Assembly (NCBI RefSeq): GCF_900547735.1
Contig: NZ_URHZ01000021.1
Location: 3,538-67,537 of the forward strand
Length of the DNA: 64,000 nt
DNA from: an uncultured Clostridium sp.
GTDB lineage: Bacteria; Bacillota; Clostridia; Lachnospirales; Lachnospiraceae
Direction of reading: 5' to 3'
Both the position numbers and the translations under genes were made by a program. Positions 17,078 through 26,434 of the stretch are shown here, one piece after another. A model generated the notes under the pieces. The model had not been told where the DNA came from, made no database searches, and saw only the letters and a list, made by a program, of their open reading frames with translations. Position 1 is the stretch's first letter. The number at the start of each line of letters is the position of its first letter.

Positions 17078-17554
17078 TCACAGTCCTTTTTTGAAAAACG
17101 CCTTAAACTCTTTGATCTCCTCTTGAGTTTGCCGGATAGAAAGGGTGTACTTGCTGCCCCTGTTTACACCCGGCTGGTAATCAAAGGGAACAAATGTAAA
17201 CTGATTTTGGGAATTGCCAACCGAGCAGTAGCCCATCATGTTGGCATCCGAACCGCTGCCGTTCTCTCTGGTAAAAATGCGGGGTGCTCCCACAACTGTA
17301 AGATTTGCGTCAATGGGTACAACCACAATGGTTCGGGGCGCGGATTCTTTGCAGCCTACAATATAACTGCAATGCGTCGTTACCTTGACGAGCACGGCGT
17401 CCGTAAAGTTTTCCGCCTTGCAATACAGAAGTTTATATGCCTGTCCGTCCGCGACTGCGGCGTCAAAAATTTCCCGCATCTTTTCCCGGCTTTTCTGGTT
17501 TTCCCCGTCGGTAGCCCCTGTAGCCGCTTTTTTTATGATATCCATGAATCCCAT
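17078..17554 (-). CDS. Hypothetical protein, unknown family
   Basis: 158 residues from the ATG at 17554, preceded at good spacing by GAGGGGG. It has no signal peptide or membrane helix. A short N-terminal helix (FMDIIKKAATG) is followed by a charged helix (about 20-35) and a mostly beta region with VTTHCSYIVGCKES and RTIVVVPIDANLTVVG, ending in a helix KEFKAFFKKGL. I do not recognise the family. It appears to be monocistronic, with a terminator downstream. Confidence 0.6.
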   Translation of the reverse strand: MGFMDIIKKAATGATDGENQKSREKMREIFDAAVADGQAYKLLYCKAENFTDAVLVKVTTHCSYIVGCKESAPRTIVVVPIDANLTVVGAPRIFTRENGSGSDANMMGYCSVGNSQNQFTFVPFDYQPGVNRGSKYTLSIRQTQEEIKEFKAFFKKGL

Positions 17555-17678
17555 AATCATATCCCCCTCTAATATTTATTAATTTTTATTCTATACATCA
17601 ATAACCATGAAATCAACTTGTGTTTTTCATCCTGAGTACGCATTATGCCAACAAACCGAGTTTAATCAGGCCGTCAAA

Positions 17679-18527
17679 TTACACTGATAAGGTCGTTTGA
17701 CCAAGTAAATATCCATATCCACCAACATAAACCGAATCAATTACATCCTCGTGATATGCGATATTGACGATAATCCGGGAAATCGCTCCCATGTTATATC
17801 CCTGTTCAAATATATATTGAGATCTCTTTTTATAATATTTAAAAAGGTAACACGCTAAGGCACAATTAGATGTTCCTGTTGCTGATTCTTCATCAATCCC
17901 ATACAATGGCGCAAAATTTCTGCATATTGCTGTTATATCAGGTTCTTCAATCAGAGTAAAAGCATGGACGCCAACCACATTTTTTTCTTTGCTTAATTCT
18001 GCCATCATTTTAAAATCAGGCGATAATACTTCCAAATGGTTCCTCGAATCAACAGGAAGCATAATATCGCTTAGCCCTGTGGAAACTATTTGTATTGGAA
18101 AATCACAATTAATGAAATCTTTCTCTATGCAATCCCCAAATATATCCGGGTTTAGGACATCAAAATATGCAGGACAATTCTGTTCCATCAATATTAAGCC
18201 GTCTTCTTCAATCTGAATATTAAGAATTCCGGCTTTTGTTTCGATTGTAAATAGTTGTTTGTCCAACTCCCCCAATAATTTGAGAGTAGAAAATGCTGCG
18301 ATTGTAGCATGGCCGCATAACGGGACTTCTTCTGTTGGAGTGAAGTATTGTAATTTAAAGTCTGCCAGATCGGAATCCGATACAAAGGCAGTTTCAGAAT
18401 ATCCTAATTCCCCTGCAACTTCCATCTTTTGACCAGAGGATAAATCTGGTCTGTTAAAAACAATTCCCGCCTTATTTCCGCCTTTATTATTTTTACTAAA
18501 AGCACTTGCAACATAAACGTCAACCAT
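17679..18527 (-). CDS. PhzF-family isomerase/epimerase-like protein, second copy
   Basis: 282 residues from the ATG at 18527 with GGGAGAAAGATA before it; the frame runs 22 codons further upstream without a ribosome site. Family marks: NKAGIVF, catalytic-type acid in GYSETAF, PLCGHATIAAF and SATGTSNCAL in the second half. It is only distantly similar to the PhzF at 5438-6211 and is closer to the full family length. The substrate is unknown. It stands alone. Confidence 0.83.
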   Translation of the reverse strand: MVDVYVASAFSKNNKGGNKAGIVFNRPDLSSGQKMEVAGELGYSETAFVSDSDLADFKLQYFTPTEEVPLCGHATIAAFSTLKLLGELDKQLFTIETKAGILNIQIEEDGLILMEQNCPAYFDVLNPDIFGDCIEKDFINCDFPIQIVSTGLSDIMLPVDSRNHLEVLSPDFKMMAELSKEKNVVGVHAFTLIEEPDITAICRNFAPLYGIDEESATGTSNCALACYLFKYYKKRSQYIFEQGYNMGAISRIIVNIAYHEDVIDSVYVGGYGYLLGQTTLSV

Positions 18528-18701
18528 TATCTTTCTCCCTGGGAATTCCGATTTGCCGGGTACACCTTCTTTGGCTGAGGTGGACAAATGCATAACCGGC
18601 TTTTTTCATTTGATATCAGCATATAGAAACAGATCTTCCATACATTTAAAAGCCTGACAAAAGCAAATTTTTATATCGTCAGCTCCACAGGCCTCCGATG
18701 C

Positions 18702-19535
18702 TTAACGTATAAATTTACCAATGAATTCTTCGGCCTGCCCGGCCATTTCTTTATAGGCGTACTTGTACAGATTATGAGGAAAATCAAACAATCCGTATTG
18801 GGAACATTTAAGTTTGCCCAGATACTGTGTGGCATGGCTGATCCAGGAATCCTTTTCCAGAGTTGTCCCTTCTCCATTTGAGATGAAAAACAGCATCGGG
18901 AGCTGCAGATATGGATCCTCCGCGTCTATCTGTGCAAGAGTATCTCCAATATTGACCGCTTCGCTGATCCAGTTCTGATTGGCAAGATTTTGAACGGCTA
19001 AGAGTTCATAGTGTTCTGCTTCCTCCGGTAAAATGAGATTTTCCTGAAGCAGCTGCGAGATCAAAGCACCCGCCGTGTTTTTACGAAGCTCTTCATTCCC
19101 CGAAAGCTCCCTGAGTCCGGTAACCGCATTGTCCAGGTTAAAATCCTGGTAACACTGCGGTGTTGCCGGGTCGACGCCAAGGATACCCAGAATTTCAGAA
19201 GGATACCTCTGCCCCCAGTAAAGTGCTTCCAAAAAGCCCATACTGTGTGCCGCCAAAACAACCGGTTCCGTTATTCCAAGCTCCCGCAGCACGCACCTGT
19301 ATTCACCCACCGTGACATCGACCGTCCTGTCTTTTCCTGATATATCGCTGTATCCATATCCCGGCTTTTCAATTCCCACCACCCGGCACGTCCCTGACAG
19401 CGTTTCCTGAAAGAACTTATATTCCAATTGAGGAAATAACACCCCAGAACCCGATAAAAAAACGATTGTCACCGGGCCTTCACCATATGAATACACATGT
19501 ATTTTTTCTTTCTCCGCAAAAATAAACTTATCCAT
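18702..19535 (-). CDS. Alpha/beta-fold hydrolase
   Basis: 277 residues, cytosolic. Strand-turn VFLSGSG forms the oxyanion region, the nucleophile elbow is AAHSMG (Ser98), and a His in FDFPHNLY near the C-terminus could complete the triad; the acid is probably in VFFISNGEG or nearby and is not certain. A lid insert spans about 125-215. Its start overlaps the end of the isochorismatase gene by 8 bases, so the two are translationally coupled and may act on linked substrates. Exact reaction unknown. Confidence 0.78.
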   Translation of the reverse strand: MDKFIFAEKEKIHVYSYGEGPVTIVFLSGSGVLFPQLEYKFFQETLSGTCRVVGIEKPGYGYSDISGKDRTVDVTVGEYRCVLRELGITEPVVLAAHSMGFLEALYWGQRYPSEILGILGVDPATPQCYQDFNLDNAVTGLRELSGNEELRKNTAGALISQLLQENLILPEEAEHYELLAVQNLANQNWISEAVNIGDTLAQIDAEDPYLQLPMLFFISNGEGTTLEKDSWISHATQYLGKLKCSQYGLFDFPHNLYKYAYKEMAGQAEEFIGKFIR

Positions 19536-20085
19536 TTATCTGCTCCTTCTTTGTCAGCACATCATGTACCATTCTGTCAATCATATCATCCACTGCAATG
19601 CACTCCGCATATCTGCCGTCCCACATAAATTCATTATAATAACGATAGCTGTTTTCGCCCGTCATATAGGCATTATCGGTTGTCGTATTTGCAAACGCCG
19701 GCACAAACACGTGAAATCCGTGTTCAAAAGCACACTTAACGCTGGCATCAATACAGTAATCTGTCTGAAGCCCGGTTATGATAACGTCCTTTTCGCCCAT
19801 CTCCATCAGGTATTCCGTCAATCCGGTGTCACGGAACGCGCTGTTTACCGTCTTATCATAGAGCTTTTCTCCCGGAAGCGGCCGGAATTCATCATAAATT
19901 TCAAAGCCTTCGGTACCCTTTGTAAGAGCTTCACCACCTCCATCGTCGTGACGGATGTATATTACTTCGATTCCATGAGTTCTTGCCGCTTCAATTAGTT
20001 TTTTCACGTTGAACCGGAACAAGTCAAAATGGGATAGTGTTTCATTTGTTATTAATTGCTGTGTATCTATTACGAGTAAGACCAT
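19528..20085 (-). CDS. Isochorismatase-family cysteine hydrolase
   Basis: 185 residues with the Asp-Lys-Cys catalytic set of the family: Asp7 (LLVIDTQQ), Lys78 (LYDKTVNSAF) and Cys111 (GLQTDYCIDASV, with the usual cis-peptide region before it). Such enzymes hydrolyse isochorismate, nicotinamide, N-carbamoyl compounds and similar amides; the substrate cannot be told from sequence. It begins after CTGGAGGAACGG and is coupled to the alpha/beta hydrolase gene downstream. Confidence 0.85.
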   Translation of the reverse strand: MVLLVIDTQQLITNETLSHFDLFRFNVKKLIEAARTHGIEVIYIRHDDGGGEALTKGTEGFEIYDEFRPLPGEKLYDKTVNSAFRDTGLTEYLMEMGEKDVIITGLQTDYCIDASVKCAFEHGFHVFVPAFANTTTDNAYMTGENSYRYYNEFMWDGRYAECIAVDDMIDRMVHDVLTKKEQING

Positions 20086-20110
20086 TTCCGTTCCTCCAGG
20101 CTATTCCCAT

Positions 20111-20467
20111 TTATATCCCTTCCCGCTCAAAGATCCCACGGAGCTCCAAGGCATCTTCAAAGGTACTCTTCCACCCATACTTTTTTAAATCCACTCTGTT
20201 CTCCGGCGACACCTCAACGCCCTCTCCCATCAGCAAAAGTCTTTGGGTTTCCGGATATTCAAAAGATGCTGCGCCGGACAGAAAACCGCCGCTGTTTACA
20301 ATCCTCCAGGCCGGTATTTGGCCGTCCAGACTTTTGTGGCTCAATGCATATCCCACCTGCCTGGCATTGCGGGGCCTTCCACAGAGAAGGGCGATCTGGC
20401 CATAAGTTGCCGCCTTACCGTATGGAATCATATGGCAGACCTTTTCCATCCTTTTATAAAAATCCAT
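20111..20467 (-). CDS. Alkyltransferase-like (ATL) DNA-repair protein, MGMT fold without the acceptor Cys
   Basis: 118 residues matching only the DNA-binding domain of O6-alkylguanine-DNA alkyltransferase: helix-turn-helix IPYGKAATYGQIALLCGRPRNARQVGYAL and the active-site loop. Where MGMT has PCHRV the sequence has PAWRIVN (52-58), so the alkyl-acceptor Cys is Ala. ATL proteins bind O6-alkylguanine without repairing it and pass the lesion to nucleotide excision repair. It starts 25 bases before the isochorismatase gene in the same direction and may be co-transcribed. Confidence 0.85.
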   Translation of the reverse strand: MDFYKRMEKVCHMIPYGKAATYGQIALLCGRPRNARQVGYALSHKSLDGQIPAWRIVNSGGFLSGAASFEYPETQRLLLMGEGVEVSPENRVDLKKYGWKSTFEDALELRGIFEREGI

Positions 20468-20592
20468 GCTCCCCTCTCCTTTCCGCCCGCGGCTGAGTTC
20501 TTGTTCTGACTAAGACGCCTTTATCCTCCGGTAACGATAAATACTAATTTCTATCTCAATTTTCTTTTACTCATATATCCATATCCGGTTCT

Positions 20593-21102
20593 TTACTGTA
20601 GTTCTCCCCGATTAAAAGCGGCCTCCGCATCTTCGTATGCCTTCCTGGTTCTCTCATCAAAACATACCATCGTAACATCCAGATCCGGATACCGGTGGAT
20701 CGTTCTGACTGCGATTTTTGCAGCCTCATCCACAGGGAAACGGTAAATCCCTGTGCTGATGGATGGAAAGGCAATGTCGTGAATGTCGTGTTTTACAGCA
20801 AGTTCAAGACAGTTTTTGTAACAGGATTCCAATGTTTCACGCTCACCATGTTCCCCGCCGTTCCATACCGGCCCCGGGGTGTGGATAATATATTTTGCCT
20901 TCAGGTTATATCCCTTCGTCATCTTGGCCTGTCCCGTCTTGCATCCGTGAAGCATTCTGCACTCTCCCAGGAGTTCCGGGCCTGCGGCGCGATGAATCGC
21001 ACCGTCCACACCCCCGCCTCCGAGAAGCGAGGTGTTGGCGGCATTTACGATTGCCGTTGCCTCACATTTTGTTATATCGCCGGTCATTATTTTAAAAGAC
21101 AT
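20593..21102 (-). CDS. Macrodomain protein (O-acetyl-ADP-ribose deacetylase type)
   Basis: 169 residues covering one macrodomain. The ADP-ribose-binding motifs are clear: DITKCEATAIVNAAN, LLGGGGVDGAIHRAAGPELL and PSISTGIYRFP. This MacroD/YmdB class removes ADP-ribose esters from proteins or deacetylates O-acetyl-ADP-ribose in the cytosol. It lies in a row of small stress or nucleotide enzymes. The upstream gap holds a 17-nt tandem array (21122-21206). Confidence 0.88.
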   Translation of the reverse strand: MSFKIMTGDITKCEATAIVNAANTSLLGGGGVDGAIHRAAGPELLGECRMLHGCKTGQAKMTKGYNLKAKYIIHTPGPVWNGGEHGERETLESCYKNCLELAVKHDIHDIAFPSISTGIYRFPVDEAAKIAVRTIHRYPDLDVTMVCFDERTRKAYEDAEAAFNRGELQ

Positions 21103-21121
21103 TGCTTCGCTCCTTCCGCTT

Positions 21122-21206
21122 GTTTTCTATCTGCACATATACTCCATTTGTACATGTTTTCTGTTTGCTCATGTTTTCTGCTTGCACACGTTCTATGTTT
21201 ACGAAT
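21122..21206. repeat. Degenerate 17-nt tandem array, five units
   Basis: Five contiguous 17-base units: GTTTTCTATCTGCACAT, ATACTCCATTTGTACAT, GTTTTCTGTTTGCTCAT, GTTTTCTGCTTGCACAC and GTTCTATGTTTACGAAT. They fill the gap between the macrodomain gene start and the transglutaminase-like gene end, i.e. the upstream leader of the macrodomain gene. Confidence 0.7.
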
Positions 21207-21212
21207 TTAAAA

Positions 21213-22229
21213 TCACTGTTTTTCTCCCTCATTCGCCTCCTCGACAATCAGCTCATCCACAGGAAGCTCCTCTGCAAAGGATACCTGCAGAACCGACTGG
21301 GGCCAGTTGAGCCCTGTTCTGGCATGTCTGCCCTTCACCCGGGCGGTCTGTTCCAGCAGTTTTAACAGTTCAGACAATACGTCCCGTGTCAAATATCCGC
21401 CGCGCCAGTGGAATATCAGTGGTTTTCCTTTCCGTATCGCCTGAATTGCCCGTTTTTCCACATCTTCAGTCTTCGTGAAAGAGAGTTTCTTCTCTTTGTA
21501 GTAGAATTTATCACCATCATTGCATTGCGGGATTGCGTAAATCACCGGTTCATGATCCCGGAAAATCTGTTTATCGTCCAGGTTAAAATAATCATACCGG
21601 ATCACGTCACCTGACCCCAGGGTATTGTCAAACGTGGCATCCAAATGATAATACGTTCCGCCCATTTTAATGATATTCCATGCATGGCGGTACTTAATGT
21701 TTTTATCCGGATTGGAGTCCGAGATTGCAATAATGCACCATATGCCCAACGCATCACACAAAATTTTAACCGTCTTTGCAATTCCCTCACAGACCCCGAC
21801 TCCCTGTCCAAGAGGGCCGATTATTTCATGGGAATATGGCTTCTTCAACTTATCATAATGGACATTGTTACAGATGAAATCATGAATGTACTGCTCTTTA
21901 TCACGCTCTGCCAAAGACTGGGCCGGCCGGCTGAGTTTTTCCACCCTGGCCCTCATTGCTTTCTGGTGTTCTTTGATTTTTCCTTTATCAAATAAATATT
22001 CCGGAATCATCTCCACATTGCCGGAATCCGGAAAAAAACGGTAGTGAAAACCCACCGCATAAAAAATCTCCGGGCAGTCCAGACGCAGTTTGAAAAATAT
22101 ATCGCTCAACTCGTGATTTTCCAGACGCGGCACCGGAAAGGACGGCGCCAGGTCGATGAGTCCGGTCTTCATGGCGTGGTAGGCCATTCGCTGTGGTTTG
22201 TTCATTTGGTTGTAGTAGTATGGTTCCAT
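21213..22229 (-). CDS. Transglutaminase-like cysteine protease/peptidase-fold protein
   Basis: 338 residues from the ATG at 22229, which has GGAG seven bases upstream; the frame continues to 22292. The transglutaminase-like core has Cys147 (GVGVCEGIAKT), His182 (KYRHAWNII) and Asp197 (YYHLDATFDN), the classical triad. The N-terminal 100 residues are helical. There is no signal peptide, so it acts in the cytosol; bacterial members are thought to be proteases or peptide amidases. It follows the helicase gene closely and may be in its transcript. Confidence 0.78.
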   Translation of the reverse strand: MEPYYYNQMNKPQRMAYHAMKTGLIDLAPSFPVPRLENHELSDIFFKLRLDCPEIFYAVGFHYRFFPDSGNVEMIPEYLFDKGKIKEHQKAMRARVEKLSRPAQSLAERDKEQYIHDFICNNVHYDKLKKPYSHEIIGPLGQGVGVCEGIAKTVKILCDALGIWCIIAISDSNPDKNIKYRHAWNIIKMGGTYYHLDATFDNTLGSGDVIRYDYFNLDDKQIFRDHEPVIYAIPQCNDGDKFYYKEKKLSFTKTEDVEKRAIQAIRKGKPLIFHWRGGYLTRDVLSELLKLLEQTARVKGRHARTGLNWPQSVLQVSFAEELPVDELIVEEANEGEKQ

Positions 22230-22291
22230 AGGGTGTCTCCATGTTTGTATATTTTTTATCGTTTGCATGTTTCCGGGCTTCTTTATCATCA

Positions 22292-24802
22292 CTATCTGTC
22301 TTTTGAGTGAGTAATTTTTCTGGTATACCGGCAGCCTGTTTTTCTATAGCCCGTGCAGCCATAGAAAGCTCCGAATTGCCCGTTGCGTAGTTTTAATGGT
22401 GCACCGCATAGAGGGCAAAGCAACGCCGCTTTCTGCAGTTCCGACTGATAAATACTTTTAAGTTCCTCCGCGAAAGGAGATATGTTGTTATCGGCTGTCA
22501 CCAGATATACCTTTTTTCTGGCTCGGGTTATAGCCACATAAAACAGACGGCGCTCTTCTGCATCAGGGTACATATCCGCCTGTTCCAGCAGCATATCTAC
22601 CAGCGGGGGATTTTCTATCTTACTTGGAAATCCCATATTCCTTGATTTGTTATTAATAATAAACACATAATCGGCTTGGAGACCCTTCGATTTATGGGCA
22701 GTATAAAATGTCATTTTTAAGTCGGGCCTTGAAAGAAGCATTATTTTCAATACTTTTTCTGTATTATCATAAGCGGTTCTAAGGCGCGGCTCATCCTTGA
22801 GATAAACCGAATCAAACTGATACCTGCCGATAAAATACACGCTGCTCCCCGCAGGAAGATTTTCAAGTTCATTCACCATAAATTGTATTGCCCATTTATC
22901 CGTAAAGCCTTGAATTATTTCCAGGACATACTGCTCCGCGTCCTCATGGGCATGGATCGTTTTTTTCATTTGATTAGGATTCTTCATGACAAACCGGCCG
23001 GATATATCGATAAGACGCTGGGAAAAACGATATGTTGTTTCGATCCTGCTGATTTCCGCATCACCCCAATACTTTGAAAAATCAAGGATATAGCCTATGT
23101 CACTGCCTGCAAACCGGTAAATACTCTGCCAGTCATCCCCCACGCAGAACAGTGAATAATAACGGTCCGTGCGCATAGCCTGCAATAAACGGTACTGCGC
23201 TCCGGAAATATCCTGATACTCGTCAATAATAACGTATTTATATGGATGGTGATATTCACCCGCTATAATATGATCAGCGGCGAGATTTATCATATCATTA
23301 AAATCGATGGCTCCTCTGTCGGACAGCATCTTCTCATAAGCTTCATAGATAGGATCAAAAAGCTTTACGATTACCTGTTGTCCTCTGTGAAATGGAGATG
23401 AGCAAAGTTCCATCAATGCCGGATATGACAGGCGGCGGTTTTTGGTTAGTACCAAAACGGTCTGAAGAAGCTCCGCAAGACCATCTAATCTATTTTTTCT
23501 TTCCGCCTTCATGTCGGCAAAAATCTGTTCCGCCGGGACCTCCTCCAGGACGACTCCATGTTTCTGCAAACTGATGTAAAGCCGGTCTAACATCACACCG
23601 TCAAATTTTTCATAGGCATAACATTCAATCAATACCGTATCATTTTCTTTGTGCAGCTTTTTTTTCCAGGCAATACTTTCCCTATATGTATCTGATGCGC
23701 TTTTTCCGTCGCGCCCTGAAAAGTAGGGTGGAACCTCCCCCTGTGCATTTATCCCATAATATTCAATGTAAATACCATAATCCGTCAGAAAAAAATCAGG
23801 ATAATACTGGTCATATTGTTCAGTACGGGTATCTGTCGGATAGGGTTCCTCGTACTTATATTTAATACCATACTGAGTCAGGAAATTAGCAATCTCCATT
23901 TCACCATAGCTCTTAACCGTTTCACCTTTGATTGTGATTGGAGGATTCGTCTCCAGGTATTCCCTGTATGAACTTTCCGAGTCAAACTCAAACTCCGACT
24001 TCTGGTTAATACGGTGAAAAAGCAAGTAACTCGTAAACAATGCTGCATATCCCGGGTCTTTCAGGCATACCTCAATCCGGCCGCGTATGAATTTACAGGG
24101 ATCGTCGTTATAGATAACGGGAGCTTTTCCTTCACTCTCCCGGATAATCTGTAACCCGAGTTTGTGAAATGTCCCTGCCTGTATAGTTTGTCCGGTTTCC
24201 TTCGTAAGCCTGTCTCTCATCTCGTTTGCAGATGCACTGGTAAAAGACAAAACAAGAATTTCATCAGGGCCGCATGCCTCAGTTGAAAGAAGATATTTTA
24301 TTTTTCCTAAAATGGCAGTAGTTTTTCCGGTTCCTGCACCGGCGGCAACCAGGTGATTTGGAGCATCTTTTACAATACATTCCATTTGCTGACGATCCAG
24401 CGGACGGCCTTCAATACTCCCAATACGCTTAAATGCATCTGCTGTCTTCTCTTCCAGGTATTTCCGGTTATGCTGTTCAATATCCTGCGGCAAAGCAGAC
24501 AAAACATGGTTTAATTCCTGAATGCCTCTTTGCAGTTCCTGACAGCAAGGCGATTTTTGCAGTCTTCGGCTAATCTTTCCATAACGGTTCTTAACTCTGA
24601 GCCATTCAACTTTTAGCCGGTTGTAGCTGTATTCATAAATATATTTATCCTGATTTGAGAGTAAATGATTTATGCCGCGGACGGCATCGGTTACTTCATT
24701 AACAGCAGAGCGGCATTCCGAATCGCGTTCTTCTCTTTTACGGTTTTGATATTCAAAAAACTTGTCGAACAGTCCCATAAAAAAATCCTTCAACCGGGCC
24801 AT
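22292..24802 (-). CDS. UvrD/HelD-type superfamily 1 DNA helicase with C-terminal zinc ribbon
   Basis: 836 residues. An N-terminal coiled region (1-120) precedes the SF1 motor: Walker A AAGAGTGKT (153-161), motif Ia SFTSASANEM, Walker B VIIDEYQDISGAQ, motif III GDDWQSIYRFAGSD, motif V TAHKSKGLQADYV and motif VI VAITRARKKVYLV. Between motifs lies a PD-(D/E)xK-like insert (YYPDFFLTDYGIYIEYYG), as in helicase IV. The C-terminus is a topoisomerase-type zinc ribbon (CPLCG ... FYGC ... GCRYTR). It unwinds DNA in repair or recombination. Whether the nuclease-like insert is active is not known. Confidence 0.88.
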   Translation of the reverse strand: MARLKDFFMGLFDKFFEYQNRKREERDSECRSAVNEVTDAVRGINHLLSNQDKYIYEYSYNRLKVEWLRVKNRYGKISRRLQKSPCCQELQRGIQELNHVLSALPQDIEQHNRKYLEEKTADAFKRIGSIEGRPLDRQQMECIVKDAPNHLVAAGAGTGKTTAILGKIKYLLSTEACGPDEILVLSFTSASANEMRDRLTKETGQTIQAGTFHKLGLQIIRESEGKAPVIYNDDPCKFIRGRIEVCLKDPGYAALFTSYLLFHRINQKSEFEFDSESSYREYLETNPPITIKGETVKSYGEMEIANFLTQYGIKYKYEEPYPTDTRTEQYDQYYPDFFLTDYGIYIEYYGINAQGEVPPYFSGRDGKSASDTYRESIAWKKKLHKENDTVLIECYAYEKFDGVMLDRLYISLQKHGVVLEEVPAEQIFADMKAERKNRLDGLAELLQTVLVLTKNRRLSYPALMELCSSPFHRGQQVIVKLFDPIYEAYEKMLSDRGAIDFNDMINLAADHIIAGEYHHPYKYVIIDEYQDISGAQYRLLQAMRTDRYYSLFCVGDDWQSIYRFAGSDIGYILDFSKYWGDAEISRIETTYRFSQRLIDISGRFVMKNPNQMKKTIHAHEDAEQYVLEIIQGFTDKWAIQFMVNELENLPAGSSVYFIGRYQFDSVYLKDEPRLRTAYDNTEKVLKIMLLSRPDLKMTFYTAHKSKGLQADYVFIINNKSRNMGFPSKIENPPLVDMLLEQADMYPDAEERRLFYVAITRARKKVYLVTADNNISPFAEELKSIYQSELQKAALLCPLCGAPLKLRNGQFGAFYGCTGYRKTGCRYTRKITHSKDR

Positions 24803-24994
24803 TATGAAATCTTCCGTTCTTCCTCTCTTAAACGTGCAGAGAAAAAACTCAGCCCTGTCCTTTCGTTTCTTTTATTTTACCTCTTTTTAACGGAGAGTAC
24901 AATGAATGGAACTGATTTCTTAATCCCCGTCCGACTCTTATGCTGCTGTTTTCCCCATAGACAAAAAAACACGCCCCGAGTTCAGACAAAACTA

Positions 24995-25030
24995 AGCCGC
25001 CATAGAAAGTTAATATTTTCTATGGCGGCT
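24995..25030 (-). terminator. Terminator of the pentose-phosphate operon
   Basis: On the minus strand AGCCGCCATAGAAA pairs over 14 bp with TTTCTATGGCGGCT, followed by TAGTTTTG. It lies 12 bases after the zwf stop. The rest of the 240-base gap to the helicase gene shows no gene. Confidence 0.75.
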
Positions 25031-25042
25031 GCAAAAATCCGT

Positions 25043-26434
25043 TTATTCAAACCACGTATGCCCATACCTCTCAAGCAGCTCCTCCGCCTCTTTCGGCCCG
25101 CTGCCGCCCTGTGCATATTCATACGTCGGCAGTCCCTTATTCCGGTACTGATCCCGCACCTCATCCACATACTTCCAACTTGTTTCAACCTGATCCCACT
25201 GAGAGAACCAGGAGCGTTCTCCCCGCATGCAGGCGCCGAGCAGACGCTCATAAGCTTCCGGTGTATTCATCCGGTTTACAAAAGAACAGCTCTGGCAGAA
25301 ATCCATTTTTGCCTGGATCACTTCCTCGGTTTCTCCCGGTTTTTTAATATTAAACTGGAGATAGACACCCTCTGTCGGCTGGATTTTAATATTCAGGATA
25401 TTGGACTCTACTCCTGCTACAGGACTTTTAAAGACGATAGCCACCTGCATTTCACGCTTTCCGAGTTTTTTCCCGGTACGCACATAAAACGGCATTCCTC
25501 TCCATCTGTCATTGTCCACCAGAAGCCGCAGGGCGGCATAAGTCTCTGTGGCCGATTCCTTATCTACGGACGGTTCCCCGCGGTATCCTTCGTATTGACC
25601 CAGTACCATACTTTCCGATATATCCCCGGGTATGCTAAGTGCCTTCAGCACCTTGATCTGCTCCTGGTGCATATCCTCCACAGCCAGGGTTCCCGGCTGT
25701 TCCATCGCGACAATGGAAAGAATCTGGAACAGGTGGTTCTGCACCATATCCTTAAGGGCGCCGCTGTGGTCATAATAACCGCCTCTCGTCTCCACGCCGA
25801 CCTCTTCCATGGCGGAAATCTGAATGCACTCGATATGCTCCGCATCCCAGACGTTGCTGAAAATCGGGTTTGCAAAGCGGATAATCTGAATGTTGCGGAC
25901 CATTTCCTTCCCGAGATAATGGTCAATCCGGTAAATATGATCCGGCCTGAAAAACGATTCCATTGCCTCATTGAGTTCGGCCGCCGCCGAAAGACTTTCA
26001 CCAAACGGCTTTTCAAGCACCACTTTTCCGGCCTCGGCGCCTGCTACTCTTTTCAGTCCGTTTACAATTGTTCCAAAAAACCTGGGAGCAACGGCAAAAT
26101 AGAATATATGGCTTCCGGCTCCCATTTCCCGGTAGAAATTGTCGAGTCCGTCATATGCATTTTCGTCCGTAAAATCCATCCGGTAATATATAATATTTTC
26201 CGCCAGTTTTTGATAGGTCTCTTCTTTAAAACGAAGTCTCGCGAACTTCTCCACCCACTCTTTCGCCATGTCACGGTATGTTTCACTGGTGTAGTCTCTT
26301 CTTCCGATTACCACCACCCGGGAACAAAGCTCCTTGTCTTCGGCCGCCTCTATATTATAAAGAGCCGGAAGGAGCTTTCTGAAGGTCAAGTCTCCGGTTC
26401 CTCCAAAGATTGTAAATACCTGCTCTTTATTCAT
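25043..26434 (-). CDS. zwf: Glucose-6-phosphate 1-dehydrogenase
   Basis: 463 residues from the ATG at 26434, chosen from TTGGAGGTTCGAGC before it. It oxidises glucose 6-phosphate to 6-phosphogluconolactone with NADP. The nucleotide-binding loop is FGGTGDLT (10-17), the catalytic segment RIDHYLGKE (169-177) is intact, and the lysine of EKPFGES is present. Length is slightly short of the usual 480-510. Its start overlaps the gnd stop by 8 bases (ATGAATAA), so translation is coupled; it is the last gene of a four-gene oxidative pentose-phosphate operon. Confidence 0.93.
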   Translation of the reverse strand: MNKEQVFTIFGGTGDLTFRKLLPALYNIEAAEDKELCSRVVVIGRRDYTSETYRDMAKEWVEKFARLRFKEETYQKLAENIIYYRMDFTDENAYDGLDNFYREMGAGSHIFYFAVAPRFFGTIVNGLKRVAGAEAGKVVLEKPFGESLSAAAELNEAMESFFRPDHIYRIDHYLGKEMVRNIQIIRFANPIFSNVWDAEHIECIQISAMEEVGVETRGGYYDHSGALKDMVQNHLFQILSIVAMEQPGTLAVEDMHQEQIKVLKALSIPGDISESMVLGQYEGYRGEPSVDKESATETYAALRLLVDNDRWRGMPFYVRTGKKLGKREMQVAIVFKSPVAGVESNILNIKIQPTEGVYLQFNIKKPGETEEVIQAKMDFCQSCSFVNRMNTPEAYERLLGACMRGERSWFSQWDQVETSWKYVDEVRDQYRNKGLPTYEYAQGGSGPKEAEELLERYGHTWFE

